This document shows positions 33,318-42,605 of a DNA stretch of 64,000 nucleotides, piece after piece. The notes below the pieces were generated by a model. It saw only the letters and a program-made list of their open reading frames with translations. It was not told the origin of the DNA and searched no databases. Origin of the DNA: Clostridium neonatale (GTDB taxonomy: Bacteria; Bacillota; Clostridia; Clostridiales; Clostridiaceae); the NCBI RefSeq assembly GCF_001458595.1, contig NZ_LN890325.1, positions 62,324-126,323 on the forward strand, read 5' to 3'. The stretch's first letter is position 1. Every line of letters starts with the position of its first letter. The translations under genes were made by a program, and so were the position numbers.

Positions 33318-35213
33318 ATGAATTTAAAAATAAGCTTTGATTTAGAAAAAAGTTTTGCTGAATTTTGTAAAGGAGAAATGAAGTATTATTTTGAAAAAAT
33401 ATTTTCTATAAATATTAAAGAAACTGAAAAGGAAAGTGAAGCTGATATTATTTTACAGATTATTCCTGATTTAGACATCAACAAGAATGACTTAATTGAA
33501 ATAAAATTATTAGAAGGTAAAGGAAAAATTCAATCAAATACACGATCTGGTCTGCTTATTGGTATTTATCGTTTCTTTTCAGAATTTGGTGTAAGATATT
33601 TACGTCCAGGAAGAGAAAACGAGTACACAGTAAAAAGAGACATTGAGGATTTTATTAGCAAAAAAATTACTATTTCAGAACAGGCTAGTTTTAAACATAG
33701 AGGTATTTGTATTGAGGGCGCTGATTCTTTTGAAAATGTTAAAAATTTTGTTGATTGGTTACCTAAGATTGGTTTGAATAGCTTCTTCATTCAATTTGAA
33801 AATCCATATTCATTCTTTAAAAGATGGTATGAACATGAATTTAATCCGTACTTAGAAAATGATGAATTTAATACAGATATATCACAAAAAATGAGTGATT
33901 TAATTGATGAAGAGATTTCTAAGAGAGGTATTGTACATCATAGAGTTGGACATGGATGGACAGGTGAAGTATTAGGTTATTCGTCAAAATATGGATGGGA
34001 ATCTGGTTTAACACTACCTGAAGAGAAGAAACCATTGGTAGCAGAACTAAATGGAAAGAGGGAATTGTTCGGAACTGCCCCTATATTGACTAGTTTGGAT
34101 TTTTCTAATCCTGAGGTTTCTAGTAAGATGGTACAGTTAATTGTCGATTATGCAAAAGAGAGAAAAGATGTTGACTATCTTCATGTATGGTTATCTGATG
34201 CACGAAATAATATTTGTGAGTGTGAAAAATGTCAGAAAGAGATACCTTCTGATCAATATGTGCGTATCTTAAATGAATTAGATAATGCGTTAAATAAAGA
34301 AGGACTTGAGACAAAAATATGTTTTCTATTATATCATGAATTATTATTTGCACCATGTAAAGAAAAAATAAATAATCCTGATAGATTTACAATGATGTTT
34401 GCACCAATTACAAGAACTTTTGAAAAAAGTTATGCAGATGTAGATTATGAAAAAGGGGTTCCAGAACCAAAAGAATATCAAAGAAATAAAATAGTTCTTC
34501 CCAATTCTTTAGAAGAAAATCTATCATATTTATTCAGTTGGAAAAAAACGTTTTCTGGAGACAGCTTTGTTTATGATTATCCGCTAGGACGTGCTCATTA
34601 TGGTGATTTAGGTTATATGAAAATTAGTAAAATAATTTATAGAGATATTCAATTTCTAGATAAGTTAGATCTAAATGGCTATATCAGTTGTCAAGAATTA
34701 AGAGCTGGATTTCCACATAATTTCCCGAATTATGTAATGGGGAAAATGCTTTGGAATAACAAATTATCTTATGAGGATTTAAAAGAAGAGTATTTTGAAG
34801 CTATGTATGGGGAAGAATGGATTCAAGTATGTGACTATTTGGAGAAGCTATCAGAATATTCATCATGTGATTATTTCAATGCAATTGGAGATAGACTTAA
34901 TACAGAACTCTCAATTAAATATAAAATATCTAATAATTTAGCTAATGAATTTCTATCAGAAATAGAAAAAAACACTGAAGCTGTAAGTGGACTCCAGAAA
35001 GAACAATGGAGACAGTTAGGTTTTCATAGAGAGTATGTTTGTAAACTTTCAAAAGCTTTACAACTACTTTGTGAAGGAAATAATGAGCTAGGACAAAGAC
35101 AGTGGAGAGACTTATTAGATTTCATTAGAAGAAATGAACCATATATACAAAATAATTTAGATGTCTATAGAGTAATTGAGGTGGCAAAAAATTACACAGG
35201 TTTCATTTTATAG
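33318..35213 (+). CDS. DUF4838 glycosidase-like protein
   Basis: A 631-residue protein without signal peptide. Residues about 1-115 resemble the GH20b-like alpha/beta domain found before many glycosidases (RSGLLIGIYRFFSEFGVRYLRPG), and about 125-420 form a DUF4838 domain with HRGICIEG and a DARNNICECEKCQ motif whose cysteines may bind metal. DUF4838 proteins are suspected TIM-barrel glycosidases; no activity is established. A C-terminal helical region (about 540-630) follows. The ATG at 33318 has AGAGGTGA before it; a GTG three codons earlier is part of that site. Its position between a PTS permease and an ABC importer suggests processing of an imported oligosaccharide in the cytoplasm. Confidence 0.75.
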   Translation: MNLKISFDLEKSFAEFCKGEMKYYFEKIFSINIKETEKESEADIILQIIPDLDINKNDLIEIKLLEGKGKIQSNTRSGLLIGIYRFFSEFGVRYLRPGRENEYTVKRDIEDFISKKITISEQASFKHRGICIEGADSFENVKNFVDWLPKIGLNSFFIQFENPYSFFKRWYEHEFNPYLENDEFNTDISQKMSDLIDEEISKRGIVHHRVGHGWTGEVLGYSSKYGWESGLTLPEEKKPLVAELNGKRELFGTAPILTSLDFSNPEVSSKMVQLIVDYAKERKDVDYLHVWLSDARNNICECEKCQKEIPSDQYVRILNELDNALNKEGLETKICFLLYHELLFAPCKEKINNPDRFTMMFAPITRTFEKSYADVDYEKGVPEPKEYQRNKIVLPNSLEENLSYLFSWKKTFSGDSFVYDYPLGRAHYGDLGYMKISKIIYRDIQFLDKLDLNGYISCQELRAGFPHNFPNYVMGKMLWNNKLSYEDLKEEYFEAMYGEEWIQVCDYLEKLSEYSSCDYFNAIGDRLNTELSIKYKISNNLANEFLSEIEKNTEAVSGLQKEQWRQLGFHREYVCKLSKALQLLCEGNNELGQRQWRDLLDFIRRNEPYIQNNLDVYRVIEVAKNYTGFIL

Positions 35214-35230
35214 AGTTTATAGAAAGAAGT

Positions 35231-35258
35231 ATGGCATCAAAAGTTTATTTGATGCCAT
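35231..35258 (+). repeat. Intra-operon hairpin before ABC permease gene
   Basis: ATGGCATCAAA (35231-35241) and TTTGATGCCAT (35248-35258) are perfect 11-base complements with a 6-base loop. No T run follows. It may modulate read-through or protect the downstream mRNA in the EIIC-DUF4838-ABC operon. Confidence 0.55.
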
Positions 35259-35275
35259 GTACTGTGAGGTAAGTA

Positions 35276-36160
35276 ATGTTAAAGAAAAATAAAAGGTCTA
35301 TAATTCCTATATTTTTATTACCGTTATTAATTGTTTATGTAGTATTTCAATTATATCCCATTATTTTAAATGTAATTTATTCTTTTCTAAATTGGAATGG
35401 AATTACTAAATGGGCTAATTTTATTGGCTTAGAAAATTATAAAGAAATAATATTTGATGGACTTTTTTGGAATGCATTTAAAAACAGTATTTTATTTGCG
35501 ATTTTTGGAACACTTTTTCAAGTCTTTATTTCGTTTTCTATAGCATATTTTGTTGAATTTAACTCGTTTAAATTTAAAAAAATAATCCGATTAGTTTTTA
35601 TAATGCCTATAGTTGCCACTTCTGCAACAATTGGAATTATAATGAAGGCGATTTTTAGTTATAATGGGGTTTTGAATATGTTCTTTAAAAAGATAGGAAT
35701 GGGAGAAATTAATTGGTTAGCGGACCCTGTATGGACTTTTATAATGATTATTCTTGTATCTATATGGAAGGAGACAGGAACGCTTTTTATTTATTGGATG
35801 GCGAGTTTTAAATTAGTTTCTACATCAATAATTGATGCAGCTAATTTAGATGGAGCAACAGGAAGAGCAATGTTTATCCATATCATTTTTCCAATAATTA
35901 AGCCAGTTGCATTATTTGTTACAATGATTACTTTCTTAAATTCACTAAAGGTTTTTGATATAATTCAGACTCTAACCTCTGGTGGTCCATATTTCTCAAC
36001 TGATATGTTATCGACCTATATTTACAGGACAGCATTTTCAAGTAGTTTCGGTGCACCAAGACTAAGCTATGCGAGTGCAGCTTCAGTACTGTGTTTAATT
36101 TTTATATTAATAATTGCATATACATCTAAGATTCTTCTGAAGAATATTAAAAGGAAGTGA
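35276..36160 (+). CDS. ABC sugar transporter permease (MalF/UgpA type)
   Basis: A 294-residue inner-membrane permease with six hydrophobic segments and the EAA-like coupling motif near residue 200 (DAANLDGATGRAMFIHIIFP). CUT1-family permeases import oligosaccharides. It pairs with the next gene, from which it is separated by 7 bases, and with the lipoprotein that follows. No ATPase gene is present, so a shared MsmK-like ATPase encoded elsewhere is likely. Confidence 0.92.
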   Translation: MLKKNKRSIIPIFLLPLLIVYVVFQLYPIILNVIYSFLNWNGITKWANFIGLENYKEIIFDGLFWNAFKNSILFAIFGTLFQVFISFSIAYFVEFNSFKFKKIIRLVFIMPIVATSATIGIIMKAIFSYNGVLNMFFKKIGMGEINWLADPVWTFIMIILVSIWKETGTLFIYWMASFKLVSTSIIDAANLDGATGRAMFIHIIFPIIKPVALFVTMITFLNSLKVFDIIQTLTSGGPYFSTDMLSTYIYRTAFSSSFGAPRLSYASAASVLCLIFILIIAYTSKILLKNIKRK

Positions 36161-36167
36161 GAGAGTG

Positions 36168-36971
36168 ATGATTAAGAAAATTACCTTAATCTTATTAATG
36201 TTTATATGGTTTTTACCATTTTTAATCATGTTATTAATAGCTTTTAATAGCCAGAATACATTATCTTTTAGTGATTTACTTAACATTAGCAATATTACCT
36301 TTAGTAATTTTACTAATGCATGGCAGGAAGCTAATTTTTCTCAATATTTTTTGAATACGATTATCATAACAATTTCTTCTGTGATAATTATACTCTGTAT
36401 CACTTCTTTAGCTGGTTATATTATGGGGAGGTTTGAGTTTTGTGGAAAGAAATTCATATATTCTATTTTGGTACTTTCAATGGGAATGCCTATGATATTT
36501 TTTTCAATACCTGTGTACCAGATATTAAGAATGTTAAACTTTGAAAATTCAATAATAGGGTTAATTTTAGCAGAGATAGGTGGAGGGCATGTCATATTTA
36601 TACTCCTTTTTGTTAGCTTTTTTCGGTCTATTCCTAATGAAATTGAGGAAGCAGCTGTGATTGATGGTGCAAATTCTTACAATATTTTTTTGAGAATAAT
36701 GTTTCCGCTTTCAAAACCTATTATTGGAACAGTAGTTATAACACAGTCAATATGGACATGGAACTCCTTTTTATACCCGTTAATTCTATCAATTAACAAT
36801 CCAAGTATTAGGACATTATCAGTAGGATTATATTCATTTCAAGGAGAGAACATTGTAGATTGGGGAAGTATATCTGCTGGAGCTTGCATAACTATAATAC
36901 CAATAATTATTTTATTTATTATTTTCCAAGACTACTTTATACAAGGAATATCAGGAGCCATAAAGGAGTAG
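36168..36971 (+). CDS. ABC sugar transporter permease (MalG/UgpE type)
   Basis: A 267-residue permease with six hydrophobic segments and an EAA loop (EEAAVIDGANSYNIFLRIMFPLSKP, in part) near residue 165. It is the second CUT1 permease subunit. The ATG at 36168 is preceded by GGAAGTGAGAG; a GTG one codon earlier is possible. The stop is 3 bases before the binding-protein gene. Confidence 0.92.
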   Translation: MIKKITLILLMFIWFLPFLIMLLIAFNSQNTLSFSDLLNISNITFSNFTNAWQEANFSQYFLNTIIITISSVIIILCITSLAGYIMGRFEFCGKKFIYSILVLSMGMPMIFFSIPVYQILRMLNFENSIIGLILAEIGGGHVIFILLFVSFFRSIPNEIEEAAVIDGANSYNIFLRIMFPLSKPIIGTVVITQSIWTWNSFLYPLILSINNPSIRTLSVGLYSFQGENIVDWGSISAGACITIIPIIILFIIFQDYFIQGISGAIKE

Positions 36972-36974
36972 GGT

Positions 36975-38420
36975 ATGATGAAAAAATTATGTGGAGTTGT
37001 ATTTATTCTATTATTTACATTGACCGGATGTGGAATTGGAGTAGATATTGTTGAATATGGGAATGAAGGAAAAAATTTAGATAATAGTAATGAGATTATT
37101 AAGACAGATAAAGAAGAAAAAGTAACATTAAATATTGTAGACTGGAGTGATAGTACAAAAAAATCTAGAGAGAAACTCAATGATCGTTTTATGAAAGACC
37201 ATCCTAATGTTACTATAAATTACACTACATTAACTCAAGCTCAGTTTAATGAAACAATGTTATCTGGAATTAGATCAGGAAATGCACCAGACTTATTTCC
37301 ACTTCCTAGTACTGTATTTTTTTCTACTGCTATTAATGAAGGATGGTTCATTCCCTTAAATAGGTATTTAGATTCTAATTTCTTTTCATCTTTAAAAGAT
37401 AATGTATTTAAGCAAAATATTACAACAAAAGAAGAGAGTATATATCTTTTGCCAGAAGCAGAAGAAATTCCAAGTACTTTAATTTTTTATAATAAAAAGG
37501 TACTGAAAGAAGCAGGAATTTCTCTTAATCAACTTCCAACAACCTGGGAAGAATTTCTTAATATTACCAAGCTAGTGAGTGAAAAAGGAAATGGAAAATA
37601 TTTTGGAATAGTTACAAGTGGAGCTCAAAAAAATAGAATAGATTTAGAATTAAGAAGCTTTGCAGAAGTAGCAGGAGCTAGATTAGGACCTGCTGGTCAA
37701 ATTTTTTTAAACAATGGAGAAAATCAATTTGATTCTCCTCAAGTAATGGAAGCATTAGATTTTTACAATGAATTATATCAAAATGGCTGTTTTCATCCAG
37801 ATTCAGCTTCTCTTTCTGCACCAGAGGCAAGGAATATTTTTGCGGAAAATAAGGCTGCATTTATAGTTCAAGGATCATGGTGTATTCCAGTTTGGGAAGA
37901 GGATAATCCAGATTTAGATTTTGGAGTGATGAAAATTCCGGATAAAAATAAATCTCAGAGCTCTAAAATGATTCGTCCTTTTACTAAGGGATGGATGGGA
38001 ATATCATCTAGCAGTAAACATCCAGATATAGCAGCAGAGTATTTGGAATACTTATATTCCTATGAATATCAAAAGGAACTTGTCAAAAAAGGTGGTTTTG
38101 TTTCAATTAGGAATGACTTGGGAGAAGAGGATATAGAAGATGAGGTAATGAAGTGTTACTATCAGTTATCTATGGAACAGAGCATTGAAGTTATAAATCC
38201 GATAGAAAAAAATGAATATTTAGAATTAGTTTATACAAATTTACCTCAATTAATACCGGATTTTGGAGACATATCATCTAGCATCCTTTCTGGGGATAAG
38301 AATTATAAGGATAAAATGAAGGACTATTCAAATAAACTGCAAGAAAAGTTAAAAATGTCTATTGATAGTGTTAAAAAGAAATATCCTGTTAAAATTGATG
38401 ATTTTAACTATAGTGACTAA
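36975..38420 (+). CDS. ABC sugar-binding lipoprotein
   Basis: A 481-residue solute-binding protein with a lipoprotein signal peptide: basic start, hydrophobic core and LTGC lipobox with Cys18 or Cys19 as the lipidated residue. The body has the family-1 fold pattern (VTLNIVDWSDSTKKSREKLN, PDLFPLPSTVF, YFGIVTSGAQ, WMGISSSSKHPDIAAEYLEYL, in segments). It captures an oligosaccharide at the cell surface for the two permeases upstream. A long acidic linker (about residues 30-50) follows the lipobox. Confidence 0.92.
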   Translation: MMKKLCGVVFILLFTLTGCGIGVDIVEYGNEGKNLDNSNEIIKTDKEEKVTLNIVDWSDSTKKSREKLNDRFMKDHPNVTINYTTLTQAQFNETMLSGIRSGNAPDLFPLPSTVFFSTAINEGWFIPLNRYLDSNFFSSLKDNVFKQNITTKEESIYLLPEAEEIPSTLIFYNKKVLKEAGISLNQLPTTWEEFLNITKLVSEKGNGKYFGIVTSGAQKNRIDLELRSFAEVAGARLGPAGQIFLNNGENQFDSPQVMEALDFYNELYQNGCFHPDSASLSAPEARNIFAENKAAFIVQGSWCIPVWEEDNPDLDFGVMKIPDKNKSQSSKMIRPFTKGWMGISSSSKHPDIAAEYLEYLYSYEYQKELVKKGGFVSIRNDLGEEDIEDEVMKCYYQLSMEQSIEVINPIEKNEYLELVYTNLPQLIPDFGDISSSILSGDKNYKDKMKDYSNKLQEKLKMSIDSVKKKYPVKIDDFNYSD

Positions 38421-38594
38421 AAACTAAAGGGAATAGCTTTTTTGCAGTTATTAAAAGATTGAAAATATTTTATATGTAAGCCAGGAGAAAAGGAAATATA
38501 GAATAATTCGAAAATGTTATTAAACCAATTGAATGTCAGTTTTAATACTCAGAATATAAATAATTGCTGAATAAAAATAGGAGGAAAGTTGCAT

Positions 38595-39008
38595 ATGAAA
38601 ATAATTGAATTTAATGAAGAAGAAAATAGTAAGAATCTCAATAGAATTCTTTTAGGGCATTTAGCAGAAAGAACACATCTTAAAACAAGAAATGAAAGTA
38701 GTATTTCATTAGCAGCTTTTGAAGAAGATAATTACATTGGAGGAATCACGGCACAAAAAGTATTTGAGACCTGCTTTGTAGATTTATTAGCTGTAGAAAA
38801 AAAATATCAAGAACTTGGAGTAGGAAGAAAATTAATTTTAGAATTAGAAAATGAAGTTAAAAGGCATGGGTGCAAAAAAATTTTTTTAACTACACAGGAC
38901 TATCAAGCAAGAAGGTTTTATGAAAAAATGGGATATAGTGTGGTTTTCGAACTAAACGATATTCCATTTAAAGGAACTACTAGGATTTTCTTGATAAAGG
39001 GTGTTTAA
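38595..39008 (+). CDS. GNAT family N-acetyltransferase
   Basis: A 137-residue acetyltransferase with the GNAT core: a beta-4 strand VDLLAVEKKYQELGVGRKLI containing the Q/R-x-x-G-x-G/A acetyl-CoA loop (QELGVG), and a C-terminal YEKMGYSVVFEL segment. The substrate is unknown. AGGAGGAAAG before the ATG at 38595 sets the start; an upstream TTG is less suitable. It is the last gene inside the repeat-bracketed module. Confidence 0.88.
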   Translation: MKIIEFNEEENSKNLNRILLGHLAERTHLKTRNESSISLAAFEEDNYIGGITAQKVFETCFVDLLAVEKKYQELGVGRKLILELENEVKRHGCKKIFLTTQDYQARRFYEKMGYSVVFELNDIPFKGTTRIFLIKGV

Positions 39009-39096
39009 ATCAACTGATTATTCATACATTTCTAAAGTAAATTAAAAATATAACTGGGAATTTCATTTCTAGTATATTTAATAAAAAATATTTAAT

Positions 39097-39211
39097 AAAG
39101 GATTATTAAAAAAGGTTGTAAATGTTTAGTAAATATAAGAATAAGCGAATAAGTAAATATATATTCTTAGGAATATATATTTACTTATTAATTTTATATT
39201 TATTTATAAAG
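39097..39211 (+). repeat. Direct repeat, right copy, with EIIB gene remnant
   Basis: This 115-base segment repeats 30512-30627 at about 95 percent identity. It starts with a frameshifted remnant of the last codons of the EIIB gene, retains its TAG, and ends with the 19-bp hairpin (39148-39166 with 39171-39189). No functional EIIB reading frame leads into it, so it is a copy rather than a gene end in its own right. Confidence 0.85.
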
Positions 39212-39420
39212 ATTGCATTTATGTAATATAAAATGGAATAAATATTCACTATAAATAATTCAATTACAAATTAACATCATAATTAGATATTTATTAAATT
39301 CATAATAATATATCAATGAGATTAATAATTTTCAGAAATAAATTTATTAATAAATTATTCCTAAATATATAAAATGTGTTATAATATTATAAAATATTTA
39401 AAATTGGGGGGCATTTTTTT

Positions 39421-40503
39421 ATGTCAAGAGTGTATAATTTTGCAGCAGGACCAGCTGTTTTACCAGAAGAGGTTCTAAAAGAAGCAGCAGCAGAAATGTT
39501 AGATTACAAAGGAACTGGAATGTCAGTAATGGAAATGAGCCATCGTTCTAAGGCTTTCGAAGAAATCATTCAAGACGCTGAACAAGATTTAAGGGATTTA
39601 ATGAACATTCCTGATAACTACAAAGTATTATTTCTTCAAGGTGGAGGATCAACACAATTTGCAATGATTCCAATGAACTTAATGAAGAATAGAGTTGCAG
39701 ATTTCATTATAACAGGGCAATGGGCAAAAAAAGCAGCAGCAGAAGCAAAAAAATATGGTAAAGTAAATGAATTAGCATCTTCAGCAGATAAGACTTTTTC
39801 ATATATTCCAGACTTAACAAAGATAGAAGTTAGCGATGATGCAGATTATGTATACATTTGTCACAACAATACAATTTATGGAACTACATATCATAATCTT
39901 CCTGATACTAAAGGTAAGATTTTAGTTGCAGATATGTCATCTGATATATTATCTGAACCAATAGATGTAACTAAGTATGGATTAATCTTTGCTGGAGTTC
40001 AAAAAAATATTGGACCAGCTGGTACAGTAGTTGTAATAATTCGTGAAGATTTAATTACAGAAGATGTACTTGAAGGTACTCCAACAATGCTTCAATATAA
40101 AATCCATGCAGATAATAAATCTTTATATAACACACCACCAGCTTATGGTATATACATTTGTGGAAAGGTATTTAAACACCTTAAGAAACTTGGTGGCTTA
40201 GAAGCTATGAAGAAGAGAAATGAAGAAAAAGCTAAGATTCTTTATGATTATCTTGATTCAAGTGAATTATTCAAAGGTACAGTTGTAAAAGAAGATCGTT
40301 CTTTAATGAATGTACCATTTGTAACAGGTAATGAAGAATTAGATGCTAAATTTGTAAAAGAAGCTAAAGCAGCTGGAATTGAAAACATCAAAGGACATAG
40401 AACTGTTGGTGGTATGAGAGCAAGTATCTACAATGCTATGCCAATAGAAGGTGTTCAATATTTAGTTGACTTTATGAAGAAATTCGAAGCTGAAAATAAA
40501 TAA
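39421..40503 (+). CDS. serC: Phosphoserine aminotransferase
   Basis: A 360-residue PLP enzyme of normal SerC length beginning VYNFAAGPAVLPEEVL, with the substrate/PLP segment QGGGSTQF, the PLP-binding Lys195 in AGVQKNIGPAG, and the terminal GHRTVGGMRASIYNAMP motif. It converts 3-phosphohydroxypyruvate and glutamate to phosphoserine and 2-oxoglutarate in serine biosynthesis. A GGGGGGC sequence precedes the ATG at 39421. The gene has its own terminator and no serA follows within the window, so it appears monocistronic here. Confidence 0.97.
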   Translation: MSRVYNFAAGPAVLPEEVLKEAAAEMLDYKGTGMSVMEMSHRSKAFEEIIQDAEQDLRDLMNIPDNYKVLFLQGGGSTQFAMIPMNLMKNRVADFIITGQWAKKAAAEAKKYGKVNELASSADKTFSYIPDLTKIEVSDDADYVYICHNNTIYGTTYHNLPDTKGKILVADMSSDILSEPIDVTKYGLIFAGVQKNIGPAGTVVVIIREDLITEDVLEGTPTMLQYKIHADNKSLYNTPPAYGIYICGKVFKHLKKLGGLEAMKKRNEEKAKILYDYLDSSELFKGTVVKEDRSLMNVPFVTGNEELDAKFVKEAKAAGIENIKGHRTVGGMRASIYNAMPIEGVQYLVDFMKKFEAENK

Positions 40504-40529
40504 CCATTAGAGTTTAGTGGTAGACAATC

Positions 40530-40585
40530 GAAATAGAGCTCACAATTATGCTTGCTTGGCAGAAACTGTGAGCTCTATTTCTTTG
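40530..40585 (+). terminator. Terminator after serC
   Basis: Arms 40530-40544 and 40567-40581 are perfect 15-base complements (core AGAGCTCACA), followed by a T-rich stretch. It lies 27 bases past the serC stop codon. Confidence 0.85.
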
Positions 40586-40692
40586 CATCATCTAAACCCA
40601 TTTGTTAGTTTTATAAGTGGGAAGAAATCTATATAAGTTAAATGAATAGTAGATTTTAAGACAATTAATAAAAGTGAATCAAATAAAGAATT

Positions 40693-40736
40693 AATAACTC
40701 TCACATTAATAATTAAGAATTAATGTGAGAGTTATT
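40693..40736. repeat. 18-bp perfect hairpin in serC-malH gap
   Basis: Arms 40693-40710 and 40719-40736 are perfect complements (core ACTCTCACATTAAT). It is not adjacent to any gene end. It might be a second terminator or a remnant of a mobile element, given the IS-like repeats 40 bases away. Confidence 0.5.
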
Positions 40737-40773
40737 TATATGGAACTAATCATAAAGTATTACTTAATTTTAC

Positions 40774-40807
40774 AGTTACAAATGACATTGAGAGTTACAA
40801 ATGACAT
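40774..40807. repeat. Tandem 15-base repeats, possible IS21-type end
   Basis: AGTTACAAATGACAT occurs at 40774-40788 and 40793-40807 (period 19). Repeated ACAAATGACA-type blocks are typical of the ends of IS21-family elements, whose termini start TGTCA. No transposase gene is near, so this would be a solo end or relic. Confidence 0.45.
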
Positions 40808-40845
40808 ACGGTATTATCCATGACTATAGTGCTAAGAAGCATTGA

Positions 40846-40859
40846 TTAAAACGATATCA
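40846..40859 (+). promoter_or_regulatory. Candidate cre site before 6-phospho-alpha-glucosidase gene
   Basis: TTAAAACGATATCA matches the cre consensus TGNAANCGNTNNCA at eight of nine fixed positions. It lies about 120 bases before the GH4 gene, suggesting catabolite repression of the maltose-type locus by CcpA. Confidence 0.5.
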
Positions 40860-40977
40860 GAATATAAAATGTGAGTATAGAAAATAAACGGCCGTTAATT
40901 AATAGAAATTAAGAATCTATATTTACTTTAAAATAAATTAGAATTTCATTAAATTGAAGTTAGTAGGAGTGATTATT

Positions 40978-42303
40978 ATGAAAAGATATAATGTTGTTAT
41001 TGTTGGAGGAGGAAGTACTTTTACACCAGGTTTCTTAAAATCATTTTGCAGATTAAAAGAAGAATTTCCACTTAATAAATTAGTTTTATTTGATATAGAT
41101 GCTGAAAGACAAGAACCAATTGGAGAGTTTGGAAAAATATTAATGAAGGAAAAATATCCTGAAGTTGAATTCAATTATACTACAGATGTTGCAGAGGCTT
41201 ATACTGATATGGATTTTGTATTCATGCAAATGCGTGTTGGTGGACTTCCAATGAGAGCACAAGATGAACATATTCCATTAAGTATGGGACTTATAGGACA
41301 AGAAACTTGTGGAGCAGGTGGAATGGCTTATGGATTAAGATCAACAAGAGAAATGATAAAAGCAATTTATGACATAAGAAAATATGCTCCAAATGCATGG
41401 GTACTTAATTACTCTAACCCAGCAGCAATTGTTGCAGAAGCATTAAGAAGAGAGTTTCCAGATGATAAGAGAATTTTAAATATATGTGACCAGCCAGAAA
41501 ATGTTGTTCGCTCTTGCAGTCGTCTATTAGGTTGTGACTGGGAATCATTAGATCCTGTTTATTTTGGATTAAACCACTATGGATGGTTTACTCATATATA
41601 TGATAAAGCTACAGGTGAAGATTTACTTCCTAAACTAAAAGAATTAATAAAAGAAAGAGGATTCTTACCACAAGATGCCGAGCAAAGAGATAAATCTTGG
41701 TTAGACACTTATGGAATGGTTCAAACAATAATGGAGGACTTCCCAGATTATTTACCAAATACCTATGATCAATATTATTTATATCCAGATTACAAGGTTT
41801 CTCACCTTGATCCAAACTTCACAAGAGCTGATGAAGTTATGGCTAATAGAGAAAAACGTGTATTCAATGAATGTAGAGAAGTAATCGCAGCTGGAACAAC
41901 AGAAGGAAAGGTTAAAATTGAAAGTGATGCTCATGCTGAAATGATGATTGAAGTAGCACAATCAATTGCTTATAACCAAAATAGAAGATATATAATAATT
42001 ACAGAAAATAATGGAGCAATAAATAATATGCAAGATGATGCTATGGTAGAAGTAGTTGCTGAGCTTGGAATAAATGGACCAAGACCTATGGGCGTTGGAA
42101 ATATACCTCAATTCTATTTAGGATTATTAGTGAATCAAGTATCATGTGAAAAGTTATTAATAGATGCTTATTATGAAGAATCTTATACTAAAGCACTTCA
42201 GGCATTTACTTTAAATAGATTAATAAACGATGCTAAAAAGGCAAGAAAAGTATTAGATGCGTTAATTGAAGCAAATAAAGGCTACTGGCCAGAACTTAAA
42301 TAA
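40978..42303 (+). CDS. malH: GH4 6-phospho-alpha-glucosidase
   Basis: A 441-residue GH4 enzyme with an N-terminal NAD-binding motif (VVIVGGGSTFTPG) and the metal ligands Cys170 (NICDQPE) and His200 (GLNHYGW); Asp171 follows the cysteine as in alpha-specific members. It hydrolyses maltose-6-phosphate and related phospho-alpha-glucosides using NAD and a divalent metal. GTAGGAGTGATT before the ATG at 40978 sets the start; an earlier in-frame ATG lacks a site. It precedes the EIICB gene that imports and phosphorylates the sugar. The name follows the clostridial maltose operon; glvA is the equivalent name in Bacillus. Confidence 0.92.
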   Translation: MKRYNVVIVGGGSTFTPGFLKSFCRLKEEFPLNKLVLFDIDAERQEPIGEFGKILMKEKYPEVEFNYTTDVAEAYTDMDFVFMQMRVGGLPMRAQDEHIPLSMGLIGQETCGAGGMAYGLRSTREMIKAIYDIRKYAPNAWVLNYSNPAAIVAEALRREFPDDKRILNICDQPENVVRSCSRLLGCDWESLDPVYFGLNHYGWFTHIYDKATGEDLLPKLKELIKERGFLPQDAEQRDKSWLDTYGMVQTIMEDFPDYLPNTYDQYYLYPDYKVSHLDPNFTRADEVMANREKRVFNECREVIAAGTTEGKVKIESDAHAEMMIEVAQSIAYNQNRRYIIITENNGAINNMQDDAMVEVVAELGINGPRPMGVGNIPQFYLGLLVNQVSCEKLLIDAYYEESYTKALQAFTLNRLINDAKKARKVLDALIEANKGYWPELK

Positions 42304-42605
42304 TATCTAAAAGTAATATTATTCAATATTTATACTAACAGTACTTTAAGAAAGGTAATTTAACAATATATACAGATTTATTAAAACTATAATAACCACT
42401 TATATTTAGTATATTGAAATATTATCATATATTAATTTGAAATCTATGCTATCATAATCTCATGATATAAATTTTATATAAGATATTTTAATAGTAAATT
42501 TGTATATAAGTTAATATTACCTTTCCATATGTATTAAGAATTTTTGTAGTGAATCATAGATGATAAATTATAGTATTAAAATAAATTTAGAAAAGAGGAA
42601 TGGAT

